Shown: one piece after another, positions 34,459 to 44,207 of the stretch
Layout: every line of letters starts with the position of its first letter
How positions within the stretch are numbered: position 1 is the first letter of the stretch
Source: Laspinema palackyanum D2c
GTDB lineage: Bacteria; Cyanobacteriota; Cyanobacteriia; Cyanobacteriales; Laspinemataceae
DNA: 64,000 nt
Direction of reading: 5' to 3'
Assembly (NCBI RefSeq): GCF_025370875.1
Contig: NZ_JAMXFD010000005.1
Span: 248,001-312,000, forward strand
Translations under genes and position numbers: made by a program
The notes under the pieces: generated by a model
Told to the model about the DNA's origin: nothing
Databases searched by the model: none
What the model saw: only the letters and a program-made list of their open reading frames with translations

Positions 34459-34815
34459 CTAGACTTTGGGTTCTTGGAATTCAAACCCATGCGCATCGGC
34501 ATATCGGTGCAAAAATCTCATCACCCGTTCCCAGGATTCATCCGAAGTCACCTCAAACGAACATTCAGCTTGGGAGAGATTGTCATCATCCACAAATTGA
34601 AATTTCATGCCATTGGGAATGACTGTAATTTCCCCTTCTTCATCATACAAATTTAAGGTTTCTATTTTATTAATAAAACTTCGGCCTTTTTCCATAGCCT
34701 GAACCCGTTCAAAGAACAATACTACGGTTTTCGTTCCCGAGTTTCGGCCTTTTCGCAGACTAATTCCGCCGAGTTCCTCATCTAATCCCTTGATAAATTG
34801 TATGGAGACACTCAC
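34459..34815 (-). CDS. psb28: Psb28-family photosystem II assembly protein
   Basis: About 118 residues from a GTG at 34815 (MSVSIQFIKGLDEE), with GGCGG a short way upstream. The frame is open to an ATG at 34959, but the extra 48 residues do not resemble the family. Psb28 motifs seen: IQFIKGLDEE, LFFERVQAME and the C-terminal half NLYDEEGEITVIPN and ESWERVMRFLHRYADAHGFEF. Psb28 binds to CP43-less PSII assembly intermediates during assembly and repair. Compared with canonical Psb28 the middle is diverged, so it may be the second paralogue (Psb28-2). Confidence 0.88.
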   Translation of the reverse strand: MSVSIQFIKGLDEELGGISLRKGRNSGTKTVVLFFERVQAMEKGRSFINKIETLNLYDEEGEITVIPNGMKFQFVDDDNLSQAECSFEVTSDESWERVMRFLHRYADAHGFEFQEPKV

Positions 34816-34959
34816 GAGTCGCACCCGCCTAAACGTCTCCCTTATCGTAGCATTTTTATCGGGGCGATCGCTCTGAATATTTACCCACTCTAGGGTTTGA
34901 CTTCTCTCTTGCACTAAAAACCCGCACGCACCCTCAAGGGTGGGGCGGAAAGCGGACAA

Positions 34960-35269
34960 AGCCCCAGAAGCGCGGGATCAACAGAAAATGGGTTTGAACC
35001 CGATTTGGTATCCAACCCTAAATGAGCATAAAAAATGGCCCTCAATTCTCGCTACAGCCGAGGGACGTTCATGGAGATTTTGTTCCCTTCGAGGATTCTG
35101 GGGGCCGGAAAAATAAATGGAGAGATGAAAAGCCAAAGGATGCTGACAGGTTGAGAAAAAAACCCCAATAGGCAGCATCCGAAATATCAAATCGGACAAA
35201 ATGAATAATAAAGATACCGTACTCACTGCTTAAAGTTAGAAGCAGGTTTTTTTATAAGGGGGAGGGAGT
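34960..35269. other. Intergenic region without recognised features
   Basis: About 310 bases between two minus-strand genes. I see only weakly supported short frames and no clear regulatory motif. Confidence 0.4.
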
Positions 35270-35470
35270 TCAATCGATAAGCTGGAGCCATCCCCGGCGG
35301 ACGTTATAAAGCACTCGGTCAATGATGGCTTGTTCGTCTTCGCTCAAGCAATCTTTTAAAAGAGCGGCTTTAAGCTGTTGGCGATCGGCACGAGTCACGA
35401 CATTAGAGAACATGACTTGACCGTATAATTCTTCCAGCGGGACTTGAGACATGGCTGCGGTTAGTTCCAT
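35270..35470 (-). CDS. Small conserved-type hypothetical protein
   Basis: 66 residues, or 60 from the internal ATG at 35452 (MSQVPLEELYGQVMFS). Composed of predicted helices: LEELYGQVMFSNVVTRADRQ, LKAALLKDCLSEDEQ and AIIDRVLYNVRRGWLQ. Small soluble proteins of this pattern are common in cyanobacteria, where they have no assigned function. The composition and clean helical periodicity argue for a real gene. No operon partner. Confidence 0.72.
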   Translation of the reverse strand: MELTAAMSQVPLEELYGQVMFSNVVTRADRQQLKAALLKDCLSEDEQAIIDRVLYNVRRGWLQLID

Positions 35471-35944
35471 TGTTCTTTTGGAAACCTATAATTTCCACTG
35501 AAAATCCGTAGGATCAATATGATATAGATCATAGCGATTCTGCTTTTCTACGATGCGATCGCATCCGCCTGATGGGTGTGATCTAGATCGCGACCCCCGA
35601 GGATCTCCGTCATTGAAGTAGACCGGAAAACCGTATATTGAAAAAACGGCTAGGGAAGGCCAGTCTTCCGTTGCCAGAGACGCCTCATTTCGGGTCTCTA
35701 CACCCGCTCCAGGTGGGACCCCACTCTAACCCCCGTTCCCAAGGGAACCGGAGTCGGAGTGGGAGTCTGTATTTTCACCGCTGAGGTCTCCCAATTGTCT
35801 ACACTGAATACAAGCACCATTATCTCTGGTTCAAGCTCACAAATCCGAGTTTTTATGATTGACAGGAGCAACGTTGGCGGTCTACTCGGCGTTTTTGGCC
35901 CCTCCAGGGTAACCAAGCGCAAATAATAACAGGCAGAAGGGGAT
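35471..35944. other. Intergenic region upstream of the HD-domain gene
   Basis: No gene. Contains several short palindromes, including GATGCGATCGCATC near 35554 and GATCTAGATC near 35581. Function not evident. Confidence 0.4.
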
Positions 35945-36784
35945 ATGTTTAATACCACGGAAATCTTGATTGATGACTTCGTGCGCCAGCTTAAAGCAGG
36001 CTATGCCCGGACATACGGGGGTTTGAAACCAGACTATGCGGATATTATCGGTTGGGCGGGCCACATGGCCCTAGAGAACCTGGCAAATACCGATGCCTTG
36101 TACCACAATATCGAACACACCATTAACATCACGTTAGTGGGACAAGAGATCTTGCGGGGGAAACACATCCGTGAGGGGGGCGTTTCTTGTGAAGATTGGC
36201 TGCACTTTATCATTTCTCTGGTCTGCCACGATATCGGCTATGTCAAAGGGGTTTGCAAACAGGATCAAACCGCTGCCGGGATCTATGCCACGGGTTGCAA
36301 TGGCGAAACGGTAACTCTCCCGGAAGGGGCGACCTCTGCCAGTTTGACTCCCTATCGAGTCGATCGCGATAAGTTGTTTATTCAAGAGCGCTTTGGCGGT
36401 CATAAACTGATTGATGCCGAAGCCCTCAAGCGGAATATTGAACTGACGCGGTTTCCCATGCCGATCGTTGAGGATTCTCAGGAATCTGGCACTTATCCGG
36501 CACTGGTGCGGGCGGCGGCCCTAGTCGGCCAACTCAGCGATCCCAGATATTTGAAAAAAATTAGTGCCCTGTTCTATGAGTTTGAAGAAATAGGCATGAA
36601 TGCAAAACTGGGGTACGAAAACCCTGGGGATCTGCGGGCTAAATATCCTCGGGTTTATTGGGAAAGCGTTTATCCTTACATTCAGGAGGCCCTACCTTAC
36701 CTAGGGTTGACCCAACAGGGACAACAGGTTTTAGCCAATCTCTATGCCAATGTGTTTGTGATCGAGCATGAAAATTTGCACTGA
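35945..36784 (+). CDS. HD-domain metal-dependent phosphohydrolase-like protein
   Basis: 279 residues with a conserved-looking metal centre: YHNIEHTINI (His near 58-62) and LVCHDIGYVKG (His-Asp near 97-98), the pair typical of HD superfamily hydrolases. Between and after come DALYHNI-like helices and LVRAAALVGQLSDPRY, which in HD enzymes carries a further Asp. HD proteins hydrolyse nucleotides or cyclic nucleotides; the substrate here is unknown. The start is preceded by AAGGGGAT. It is a single-gene unit. Confidence 0.85.
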   Translation: MFNTTEILIDDFVRQLKAGYARTYGGLKPDYADIIGWAGHMALENLANTDALYHNIEHTINITLVGQEILRGKHIREGGVSCEDWLHFIISLVCHDIGYVKGVCKQDQTAAGIYATGCNGETVTLPEGATSASLTPYRVDRDKLFIQERFGGHKLIDAEALKRNIELTRFPMPIVEDSQESGTYPALVRAAALVGQLSDPRYLKKISALFYEFEEIGMNAKLGYENPGDLRAKYPRVYWESVYPYIQEALPYLGLTQQGQQVLANLYANVFVIEHENLH

Positions 36785-36922
36785 TGAGGATCCAGTGGAA
36801 AACCTGGGTAGGGTGTGAAAATTTTTTACCCCAGAACGCAGCAAACAACTCGCGGTGCGATCGCAGAGTCAAGATTATGGCTTAAAATGGAAAGGTTGTC
36901 AAAAATTTGAGTCATTCAGGTT

Positions 36923-37102
36923 ATGGCGGTTCCCAAGAAGAAAACCTCGAAATCCAAGCGCGATAAACGCAAAGCGACTTGGAAGAACAAAGCAGCTTTG
37001 CAAGCTCAAAAAGCCCTGTCCCTCGGCAAGTCGGTATTGACCGGACGTTCTACGGGTTTTGTCTATCCTTCTGACGAAGATGACGAGGACGAAGAATCCT
37101 AA
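36923..37102 (+). CDS. rpmF: 50S ribosomal protein L32
   Basis: 59 residues. Start [20 protein letters not shown] is diagnostic for bacterial/plastid L32, followed by helical Lys/Ala-rich sequence ([17 protein letters not shown]), the GRSTGFVYP segment, and an acidic tail DEDDEDEES that is common in cyanobacterial L32. The protein sits near the peptidyl transferase region of the large subunit. Lacks the zinc-binding Cys of some L32 forms. A hairpin at 37124-37147 follows. Confidence 0.95.
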   Translation: MAVPKKKTSKSKRDKRKATWKNKAALQAQKALSLGKSVLTGRSTGFVYPSDEDDEDEES

Positions 37103-37123
37103 AGGTAGGGGTTCGTTGATGGT

Positions 37124-37147
37124 CAAGACGCGGGCGATCGCGTCTTG
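37124..37147 (+). terminator. Possible terminator hairpin after rpmF
   Basis: CAAGACGCG/CGCGTCTTG nine-base arms around GGCGAT; the loop overlaps a HIP1 octamer. No long U tract, so termination efficiency is uncertain. Confidence 0.4.
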
Positions 37148-37214
37148 CTATCAGTTCAGGGCAAAAATCAAGCATGAAGCATTGTCATTTGTCAAGTGCT
37201 TGATGCTTAATTTT

Positions 37215-38399
37215 TTAGGAGGCTGAAACGCCAGTCTTGGCAGCAGGCAAAATGATCATCGCGTCCCCAAAGGAATAAAAGCGATACTCCTGCGCGATCG
37301 CCTCCCGATACAACCCCAACAGGCGATCGCGCCCTATTAATGCACTCACCAACATCAGCAAACTTGAGCGCGGTAGATGAAAATTGGTAATCAATCCATC
37401 AACGACCCGCCACTGATATCCCGGATAGATAAATAAATCCGTCTTGCCACAAAACGGCTGCAATTCCCCGGAGACTGCTGCACCTTCCAGCGATCGCACC
37501 CCGGTGGTCCCCACCGCAATCACTCGACCCCCCCGCGCTTTCGTCTCGCGGATTTTTTCCACGGTTTCCGGCGGTACTTGCACCCACTCTTCATGCATTT
37601 GATGGCGGGTGACATCCTCAACTTCCACCGGGCGAAAAGTGCCAACTCCGACGTGCAAGGTAACAAAGGCCCGATTTATTCCCTGGGCTTCCAGGCGATC
37701 GAGCAATTCTTCCGTAAAGTGCAACCCCGCAGTGGGTGCGGCTGCGGATCCCGACTCTTCGGCATAAACCGTTTGATATTGGTCCGGTGAAGCGACAGAT
37801 TGGGTAATATAAGGCGGTAACGGCACCTGTCCATAAGACTCCAGTAACTCCCGGACGGACGTCCCCGGTGTCGCTTCAAATTGTAAGATTCTCCCCCCAG
37901 TCCCGTCATCAGTCGCTAACACAGTAGCCGACAATGTGGAGTTTGAGAGAGGTTCGCCCTCTGGATGGTCTGGCGCAGGAAACTGAATCAGCGCCCCAGG
38001 TTTTAACCGCCGCCCCGGTTTGACTAATCCGAGCCACTGGTTCTCCTCTTGTTCTTCTAACAGCAGGACCTCAACAGGGGTACCCGTGGATTTATAACCG
38101 TAGAGTCTAGCGGGCATCACCCGAGTATTGTTGAGAACCAGTAAGTCACCGGGTTCTAGAAGTTCTGGGAGGTCTCGGAATCTCCGATGCTGGTGACTGG
38201 TGGGTGAATCCACCACGAGCAACCGAGAACTATCCCGAGGGGTGACCGGATTCTGAGCGATGCGGTCGAACGGCAGGTCGTAGTCATATCCGGATAGGGT
38301 GCGATCGCCCCCGGTATTACTGTGGGTTGGGCCGTTGAGGGTATTGACCGGGGCTGTTAGGCTCTCAGAATCGATTTCGTTAGGGAACATACTTGTCAT
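37215..38399 (-). CDS. queA: S-adenosylmethionine:tRNA ribosyltransferase-isomerase
   Basis: 394 residues. Transfers and isomerises the ribose of SAM to 7-aminomethyl-7-deazaguanine at tRNA position 34, forming epoxyqueuosine. The family start [18 protein letters not shown] is preceded by about 35 extra residues ([13 protein letters not shown]), so translation may start later. Motifs: [37 protein letters not shown], and at the end INNFHLP-like [17 protein letters not shown] and [11 protein letters not shown]. Complete. A TATAAT-like sequence near 38447 may be its promoter. Confidence 0.96.
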   Translation of the reverse strand: MTSMFPNEIDSESLTAPVNTLNGPTHSNTGGDRTLSGYDYDLPFDRIAQNPVTPRDSSRLLVVDSPTSHQHRRFRDLPELLEPGDLLVLNNTRVMPARLYGYKSTGTPVEVLLLEEQEENQWLGLVKPGRRLKPGALIQFPAPDHPEGEPLSNSTLSATVLATDDGTGGRILQFEATPGTSVRELLESYGQVPLPPYITQSVASPDQYQTVYAEESGSAAAPTAGLHFTEELLDRLEAQGINRAFVTLHVGVGTFRPVEVEDVTRHQMHEEWVQVPPETVEKIRETKARGGRVIAVGTTGVRSLEGAAVSGELQPFCGKTDLFIYPGYQWRVVDGLITNFHLPRSSLLMLVSALIGRDRLLGLYREAIAQEYRFYSFGDAMIILPAAKTGVSAS

Positions 38400-39070
38400 C
38401 CCAAAAAGGGATTTATTCGGTTGAATCTGTGCTAAGATAGAAAATTATAATGTAAAGTTTGGCGAATTTAACTTTTATTTTTAAAATTGGCTAAATTGAA
38501 TAAAAGGGGAGTGAAGGGATTAGAGAAACCTGGGGATAAATACCTAAGATAGCTTAAGAAACGTTTAAAGAAAGGTAATCCCTGGGTAAGTGTAAGAACT
38601 TGGGTAGACTTCCCCATATCATCAGAGGGATCTTACCCATGTTAGAAAAACCAGGCGATCGCCACAATAGAAGATGGAGCTTTGATAGTTATGAGATCGA
38701 AGGATGAACAGGACAGGGGTGAATTGGATCAAAGCCGATCAAACCCTAAACAAAGTTGGCAAAATCTCCGGATTTTTCCCACCGAAGACCTCCTCTAAAG
38801 TCACATCTCTCAGAAGGTTCAATTCTTCCCTACTTCAGTTGGGTCTCTTTTAAATTCCATGAGAACGCAAAGCATCTGGATTCCTTTCCTGGCAACGGCC
38901 TGAACTCATGTAGCCAAGTTTTCCCTGGCGCTACCAAGTCCAAGGGCTAGAGTTATTAACGCTTTGCTAGGGATGGGGAAAACTAGGTTCCTGAGCCAAC
39001 AAGCAATCAACTAACCCACCGGACAAACCAGATGACTCATTATTGTCCAAGAATACGGAAATTGGTGAAG
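38400..39070. other. Long intergenic region upstream of queA
   Basis: About 670 bases. ATTATAAT near 38446-38453 lies in an AT-rich zone upstream of queA. A 22-codon frame at 38639 (MLEKPGDRHNRRW) is too short to call. Otherwise nothing recognised; no tRNA or repeats. Confidence 0.4.
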
Positions 39071-39460
39071 ATGGATTACCTCTATCACCTGGCGAATGCC
39101 AGTCTAACCCTAAGAGTTGCGGAATATCTTAACACAAGCGCGAATCTGCCGGTTCGCTTTCTGAGCGTGATTCATCAAATCGATGGATGGATTGTGCGGG
39201 TGAAAATGAATCAGCCCCTCAAACGGCAGCAGGATGGGGATTTTCGAGCCTTTATGAATGAATTAGGAATCCCCGGCCAACCGAGTATCCGCTTGCAAAT
39301 GGCGCTCTGGGCCTTGGAAAATGAACAGTCTCCCATTGAGGTGATGCGCCGCTATCAGATTGCGGTTGTGTCTCACGGTCATCCTGATTTGAGTGAAATT
39401 GAGGAGTTTCGCGAACAATTTGTGCAAGGGTTGGGGTATTGTCCGGAAACTTTAGCATAA
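39071..39460 (+). CDS. Conserved-type hypothetical protein
   Basis: 129 residues from the ATG at 39071 (MDYLYHLANASLTLRVAEYL), a better-looking start than the ATG at 39032, whose first 13 residues are unlike folded protein. Features: an N-terminal helix, VRFLSVIHQIDGWIVRVKMNQPL, the RLQMALWALENEQSPIEVMR helix and HGHPDLSEIEEFREQF. No signal or membrane segment. I do not recognise a named family. It converges with the YraN-like gene, 59 bases away. Role unknown. Confidence 0.7.
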   Translation: MDYLYHLANASLTLRVAEYLNTSANLPVRFLSVIHQIDGWIVRVKMNQPLKRQQDGDFRAFMNELGIPGQPSIRLQMALWALENEQSPIEVMRRYQIAVVSHGHPDLSEIEEFREQFVQGLGYCPETLA

Positions 39461-39519
39461 TCCGGGCCAATTCCTACAAGGGAACTCTCGTCACCGGGAA
39501 ACAGGAGGCTGTTGCGATC

Positions 39520-40101
39520 TTAGGCATCGAACGCTCCACAAATATAATCATGCAGGGTAAAGCAATAATCTCCAATGGGTTGGGGTTGACCGAGGCAGAT
39601 GGGATTCTGTGGCGGTGAAGGTTGACCTGGGCGATCGCCTGGGAGGTTAACCCCCGACTGGGACGATCGCCTTTGGCGCTGATATTGGACCAACGCCACA
39701 TCAAACCGGCAGGGAAACTCAGCGAACTCCGGATGTTCCGCTAAAAATAACTGGGCGGTTTGGATCAGTTTGGCCTGCTTCCCGGACGAAATTGCCAAGA
39801 GACCCCCGGCATCCCAACTCCTGGGCGATCGCGTTTTGACCTCCACAAATGCCAACAGACCCCCCTCACTCCTGACCAAATGAGGGGAAACATCTCCCTT
39901 GACAAATGATTTACTTTGTGTTGTATAACCAGACTGCCAAGCAATCAGATCAATTTCCCCCCACCGACAGCGCCAACGCCGCGCCCAAATCTCCCACCCT
40001 GTATCCAGTAACCATTGAGCTACCAATGCTTCACCCCACAAACCCGGGTTGGGTCTAGGGTCGGCCAGGATACTCAACCAAAGGGGAGAAGAAGCACACA
40101 T
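39520..40101 (-). CDS. YraN/UPF0102 family nuclease-like protein
   Basis: 193 residues, longer than the usual 110-150. The PD-(D/E)XK-type core is intact: [28 protein letters not shown] (Glu-Asp near 48-50), and AFVEVKTR (Glu-Lys near 85-87). Between the second and third motifs there is an insert of about 24 residues, and the C-terminus is extended by about 55 residues rich in Gln, Pro and Gly. UPF0102 proteins resemble Holliday-junction resolvases; their role is not established. Complete core suggests a functional gene. Confidence 0.9.
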   Translation of the reverse strand: MCASSPLWLSILADPRPNPGLWGEALVAQWLLDTGWEIWARRWRCRWGEIDLIAWQSGYTTQSKSFVKGDVSPHLVRSEGGLLAFVEVKTRSPRSWDAGGLLAISSGKQAKLIQTAQLFLAEHPEFAEFPCRFDVALVQYQRQRRSSQSGVNLPGDRPGQPSPPQNPICLGQPQPIGDYCFTLHDYICGAFDA

Positions 40102-40221
40102 CCGACAACTCCAGGGTTACGCTTGCTGATAAAATAACAACGGATACTTGAATTTTCTTTGTCTTAAAAACTCATCCCTCCCATCGCGCAGGAGTCACTT
40201 TTGGATCGACGAAACGAACGT

Positions 40222-40752
40222 ATGAAAAATTGGTTTTGTAACTGGGGTTGGACTCGGGTCATGAGTCTGGTTGTTTCTGTACTGGTTTGGAGCTCAGCAG
40301 TCGGAACCTTCGCCACCCTCACCACGGCTTACCCTCCCGAGGCTCTCGCCCAAAACTATAACAAAGAAAACCTCCTCGGCGCGGATTTTTCCGGTCGCGA
40401 CCTCACCCAAGCCAGCTTTAACCACGCGAACCTCCGCAAAAGTAACCTGAGTCATGCCAACTTGCAAGGGGCCAGCCTATTCGCCGCGCACCTAGAAGAG
40501 GCCAATTTAGAAGGCGCAAACCTCAGCAACACCACCTTAGATACGGCAAGGTTTATCAAAGCCAACCTCAAAAATGCCATTCTCGAAGGGTCTTTTGCCT
40601 TCAGTGCTAAATTTAACGGGGCCAATATCGAAGGAGCAGATTTTACCGATGTCTTCCTACGCGATGATGCTACTGAAATCCTCTGTGAACTTGCCAGCGG
40701 GACCAATCCGGTGACAGGACGCAACACCCGCGATACTCTTTATTGCGATTAA
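40222..40752 (+). CDS. Pentapeptide-repeat protein, lumen- or periplasm-directed
   Basis: 176 residues from the ATG at 40222 (MKNWFCNWGWTRVMSLVVSV); the frame opens at a TTG at 40201. A signal peptide with a hydrophobic core ends near ALAQN (about residue 45). Then come about 17 pentapeptides of the A(N/D)LxX type (ANLRKSNLSHANLQGASLF and so on), forming a right-handed quadrilateral beta-helix. The C-terminus holds two Cys (EILCELASG and LYCD), which may form a disulfide, consistent with the thylakoid lumen. Partner unknown. Confidence 0.9.
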   Translation: MKNWFCNWGWTRVMSLVVSVLVWSSAVGTFATLTTAYPPEALAQNYNKENLLGADFSGRDLTQASFNHANLRKSNLSHANLQGASLFAAHLEEANLEGANLSNTTLDTARFIKANLKNAILEGSFAFSAKFNGANIEGADFTDVFLRDDATEILCELASGTNPVTGRNTRDTLYCD

Positions 40753-41475
40753 AACGGGTTTGGGTGAAGGATTGACAATGGGGGGCAATTGAAGGGGGCG
40801 ATCGCCAGTTTTTCCTTCTCCTCGGAGGTAGTTACTCCAACCTCCTACAGTTCTGCGTCCTCTAACTCGAGACTAAGGCAACTTCTCCCTAAAGATAGAT
40901 GTCCGGTCTCTTTAGATTCAGATAAAGTAAAAACATAGAAAATCGAAATAACACAGACCTCAAAGGTCTTTTTAACAAGTCACTATAATAGGCAGTCCTG
41001 TCAGAACAATTCTGGCAGGATTGTTGCTTTAAAATCCCCCCTTTCTCTAAAAGTTTGGGGGGATTAATTTGGAATTATAGCGGTTCACGGGATCTCATAC
41101 GGAATGCGGTTGGAATAGGTCTTTAAAAAGAAGTTGAGCAATTGTAGGCCCTTCGACTCTTCGACAAGCTCTGAGTTCTGAGCCCTGAGCCCTGAGCTAG
41201 TCGAAGGGCCGAAGCCTGTCCTGAGCTCTGAGCCGGTCGAAGAGTCGAAGGGGGTCGAAGGGTCGAAGCCTGTCCTGAGCCCAGCCGAAGGGAGTCGAAG
41301 GGCCTAGGATTTTTAATACTTTTAACAACCGGATTTAGGATCAGGGTTCAGATATTTAGAGCAGTGCGAGCATCTTGCGGATATTTAGAGCAGTGCGAGC
41401 ATCTTGCTCGCTCTTGTTCTAGCGAGCAAGATGTTCGCACTCCTGATGTTTTAAAATGCTCGCACTCCCTGTGTT
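40753..41475. repeat. Repeat-rich intergenic stretch
   Basis: About 720 bases without a gene. Contains: AGACCT-CAA-AGGTCT plus TTTT (40955-40973), a weak terminator; a CCTGTCAGAA/TTCTGGCAGG hairpin (40997-41019); a zone at about 41145-41305 with many TCGAAG/CTTCGA and CCTGAGC words in both orientations; two direct copies of ATATTTAGAGCAGTGCGAGC (from about 41352 and 41380); and a 20-base-arm hairpin, one mismatch, at 41393-41412/41421-41440. Confidence 0.75.
40955..40973 (+). terminator. Possible terminator, plus strand
   Basis: Six-base arms AGACCT and AGGTCT with a three-base loop, followed by TTTT. It lies about 200 bases past the pentapeptide gene, so it might instead end a small unannotated RNA. 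Confidence 0.5.
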
Positions 41476-41958
41476 TTAAGCTTCGCGAGTGCGGGCTAAA
41501 TATTGTCCGACTTGGAGACGAACATCTTTGAGTTCGAGAATGACCGATCGCGTAATTAACTTACCCGATTCCACCACAACTTGACCCGTGATCGGATGTA
41601 ATAGATCTTGTTCCGTGCGCCGTCCGATCAGGGCCTCGATATCTTCAATCGCATCGAGATACATCCCCGTCGGGACTTCGACCACTACCCCCTCGCCGAG
41701 GATTCGGGACTGACAGGCGAGGCGAGAGTTAGTTTTAGCGGTGGTGATCACCTCTAGGGTGCGTTGTTCTCGGCGTCCCATTGGAGAGACACTCTCCATA
41801 CCTTGTTTTATAAACACATGACAGGTGGCACATAATCCTCGCCCTCCACATTCTTTGAGGACGTGGAGATCTTCAGCAAGTAGGGCCGAGAGAATGTTAG
41901 CATTTGTCTGAACTTCGGTATCTTGGGCGATTGGTTCTAAACGAACAATTTTGACCAT
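41476..41958 (-). CDS. 2Fe-2S ferredoxin-like protein with C-terminal extension
   Basis: 160 residues. The first 95 form a 2Fe-2S ferredoxin domain: ECGGRGLCATCHVF supplies three Cys (C-x5-C-x2-C) near residues 37-46, and the fourth is in LACQSR near 80. The family's electron-carrier role and plant-type fold are established; its partners are not. The C-terminal 60 residues (LIGRRTEQDLLHPITGQVVV, then LQVGQYLARTREA) are not part of the standard fold. Cyanobacterial ferredoxins of this longer type are annotated without a known pathway. Single-gene unit. Confidence 0.9.
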   Translation of the reverse strand: MVKIVRLEPIAQDTEVQTNANILSALLAEDLHVLKECGGRGLCATCHVFIKQGMESVSPMGRREQRTLEVITTAKTNSRLACQSRILGEGVVVEVPTGMYLDAIEDIEALIGRRTEQDLLHPITGQVVVESGKLITRSVILELKDVRLQVGQYLARTREA

Positions 41959-42317
41959 CTTAATTGGGTGATTGGTGGTGGGTTGTAGGATTGATTCCGA
42001 GTTACGGTAGATCCGGTTTTGACTTTGAGGATAATGGACAAGGGGACGGGCCTTTTTTTGAACTTAACCCTTGACAATTAAAGATTATTATGATTACCCC
42101 GACGGATTTAAACGTTGATGCACCCTGAAAGCTGGCTCAATCTTAATTATTGTGACATTGGCGGTCCAAGTCAGGATATGCGAGGCCCGGTGGGAAGCGG
42201 TCATTTGCGGGCAAAGGGATTTACGATAGGAAGGGGCAATACACCTGGCGAGTCAGGATGACTCATCAGAGGACAGAGCGATCGCATGATCAAGACAGGA
42301 TCAACAAGGGAGAGAGG

Positions 42318-44207
42318 ATGGACCGGACTAACCAATCCGATGAAGGGCCGAATATAGGCTATCTGAAAGGAAGTCGTCCCTCGGGACCCGCAACACCCAA
42401 GGAATTGCGGCAACTCCAAAAGCAACTGCCCAAATATCGAGTTTTAGCATTAGTCGGGCAGGGACAATTTGGCAAAGTCTTTTGTGCGATCGAGCGCAAA
42501 ACCGGCCAATTGGTGGCCCTCAAAGAACTGACTCACCTGCGTCTACCCACCCATAAATTTTTGCGGGAACTGTTGTCCTTACTCACCTTGCAACATCCGC
42601 ATATTGTCACCTGTCGCGCCTTAGAACAAACCCCTGCCGCCCGATATGTGGTGATGGACTACTGTGAAGGAGCAACCCTGCGCGAACTCCTGGAAGCAAA
42701 CGCTTCCTTGAGTTTAGGGGAAGGGATGGAATTAATCCTCGGGATTCTGGCGGGATTAGAATGCGCTCATGAGGCGGGAATCATTCACTGTGATATCAAA
42801 CCGGAAAATATCCTGTTGAGCGTGAAAAAAGGGGCCTGGTTTGCGCGCCTCTCGGATTTTGGCATTGCGCGGCGCTTCGGCGAACTGCAAGGGAGTCGTC
42901 GGGGGGAGAGTGATGAACTCGAAGCAGTGGGGGCGACGGCTTATGCGGCCCCCGAAGGCTTTTATGGCTTGTACTCTCGGGGGGCGGATATTTACTCGAT
43001 GGGGATTTTGCTGTTTGAACTGCTGCTGGGATATCGACCCTTTACGGGAAAACCTGGGGACCTGATGTGGGCGCATTTGAATCAGCGCTTGCAGGTTCCC
43101 GAACAGGTGCCTTTGCCCTTGCGGTTAATCCTGGAAAAAGCCTTAGAGAAACTCCCGGCGCGGCGGTACGCCAGCGCCGCGCAAATGGCACAACAGATTA
43201 AAGCGGCGATGAATGAACCCGGGGTACGACTCTTGAGCGATCGCCCGTTACCCTTGAACGAGTCCCCGATGCCGAAAATGCCGGAATGCCCCAGCAGCCA
43301 ACAGTCCCGCATTCCCCTATCCGTCCCCACCACAGCATTAGTCTCCCAGGAGGGCTATCTCTACGCGGCCCACGGGAATCAGGTAAGACTCTGGCATCAA
43401 CTAGCACTCCCCCCCAAGGTGGTGGATTTTCCCGATCGCGTGACCGAGGTTCTGCCAGTAACGGGGGGCTGCTGGGTGAGTACCGGACGTCGGCTGTATT
43501 GGCTGGCGATCGCCAAGGGTCAACCCCAACATCAACTCACCTGCGATCGGGAATTTCGGATGGCGATCGACCCAGACTACCGCTGGTTAGCCATTGCCGT
43601 ACCAGGGACCCTCAACTTTTATTCCCTCGCCACCCTCTCCCCCACCGGATTTAAGGCCCCAGACCATCACTGCCCAATTCCTGACGATGAGCTGCCTAGG
43701 ATCCTGTTTCTCGACTCCAAACATCTCCTGGCGATCCGGGATGACTCCGGCCCTAACCAGGGCCGGACCCTGTTCGAGGTTTATACCCGTCGGGGAACCC
43801 GAGTCGGGTCTGAATCCTTTCAGGGCATTTTAGACCCGGTGATTTTAACCGAACAACCCTATACCCTGGCGGGAATTACCCGTCACCCCAGACCCGCCTT
43901 GTGGCAGATTCAACTCTGGCCCCTGCGGGTCCGTCGGCTACCCTTAGCAACCCTCCCGGTTTGTTTATCCGTCGTCCCTGGGGGTGGGGTGACTGCCGAT
44001 GAGAATGGGCAAATTCTCTGGTTTAATCATGACTTAGAGCCCTTGGCTGCGATTCAAGGACCCGGGTCCCCCATCGCCCTTGCTGCCGCCTTCAATTCCG
44101 GAACCCAAATGCCACCGAGTCCCCTGAATTTAGCGATCGCCACCCGGACCGAAGTCGGCGGCGCGATCCACTTCTTCCAGATCGATGGAAGGAAACTTTA
44201 TGAGTAA
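42318..44207 (+). CDS. Ser/Thr protein kinase with C-terminal propeller-like region
   Basis: About 629 residues from the ATG at 42318, with GGGAGAG just upstream; an upstream in-frame ATG at 42258 is less likely. Kinase domain at about 35-300: GQGQFGKVF, the Lys in VALKEL, HCDIKPEN (Cys replaces the Arg of HRD, as in non-RD kinases), SDFGIARR and AAPEGF. The C-terminal 300 residues hold irregular beta-rich repeats (YLYAAHGNQVRLWHQL, LFEVYTRRGTRV, GGVTADENGQILWF) suggesting a WD40-like propeller without a membrane segment. First of three genes: it overlaps the next by eight bases. Confidence 0.92.
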   Translation: MDRTNQSDEGPNIGYLKGSRPSGPATPKELRQLQKQLPKYRVLALVGQGQFGKVFCAIERKTGQLVALKELTHLRLPTHKFLRELLSLLTLQHPHIVTCRALEQTPAARYVVMDYCEGATLRELLEANASLSLGEGMELILGILAGLECAHEAGIIHCDIKPENILLSVKKGAWFARLSDFGIARRFGELQGSRRGESDELEAVGATAYAAPEGFYGLYSRGADIYSMGILLFELLLGYRPFTGKPGDLMWAHLNQRLQVPEQVPLPLRLILEKALEKLPARRYASAAQMAQQIKAAMNEPGVRLLSDRPLPLNESPMPKMPECPSSQQSRIPLSVPTTALVSQEGYLYAAHGNQVRLWHQLALPPKVVDFPDRVTEVLPVTGGCWVSTGRRLYWLAIAKGQPQHQLTCDREFRMAIDPDYRWLAIAVPGTLNFYSLATLSPTGFKAPDHHCPIPDDELPRILFLDSKHLLAIRDDSGPNQGRTLFEVYTRRGTRVGSESFQGILDPVILTEQPYTLAGITRHPRPALWQIQLWPLRVRRLPLATLPVCLSVVPGGGVTADENGQILWFNHDLEPLAAIQGPGSPIALAAAFNSGTQMPPSPLNLAIATRTEVGGAIHFFQIDGRKLYE

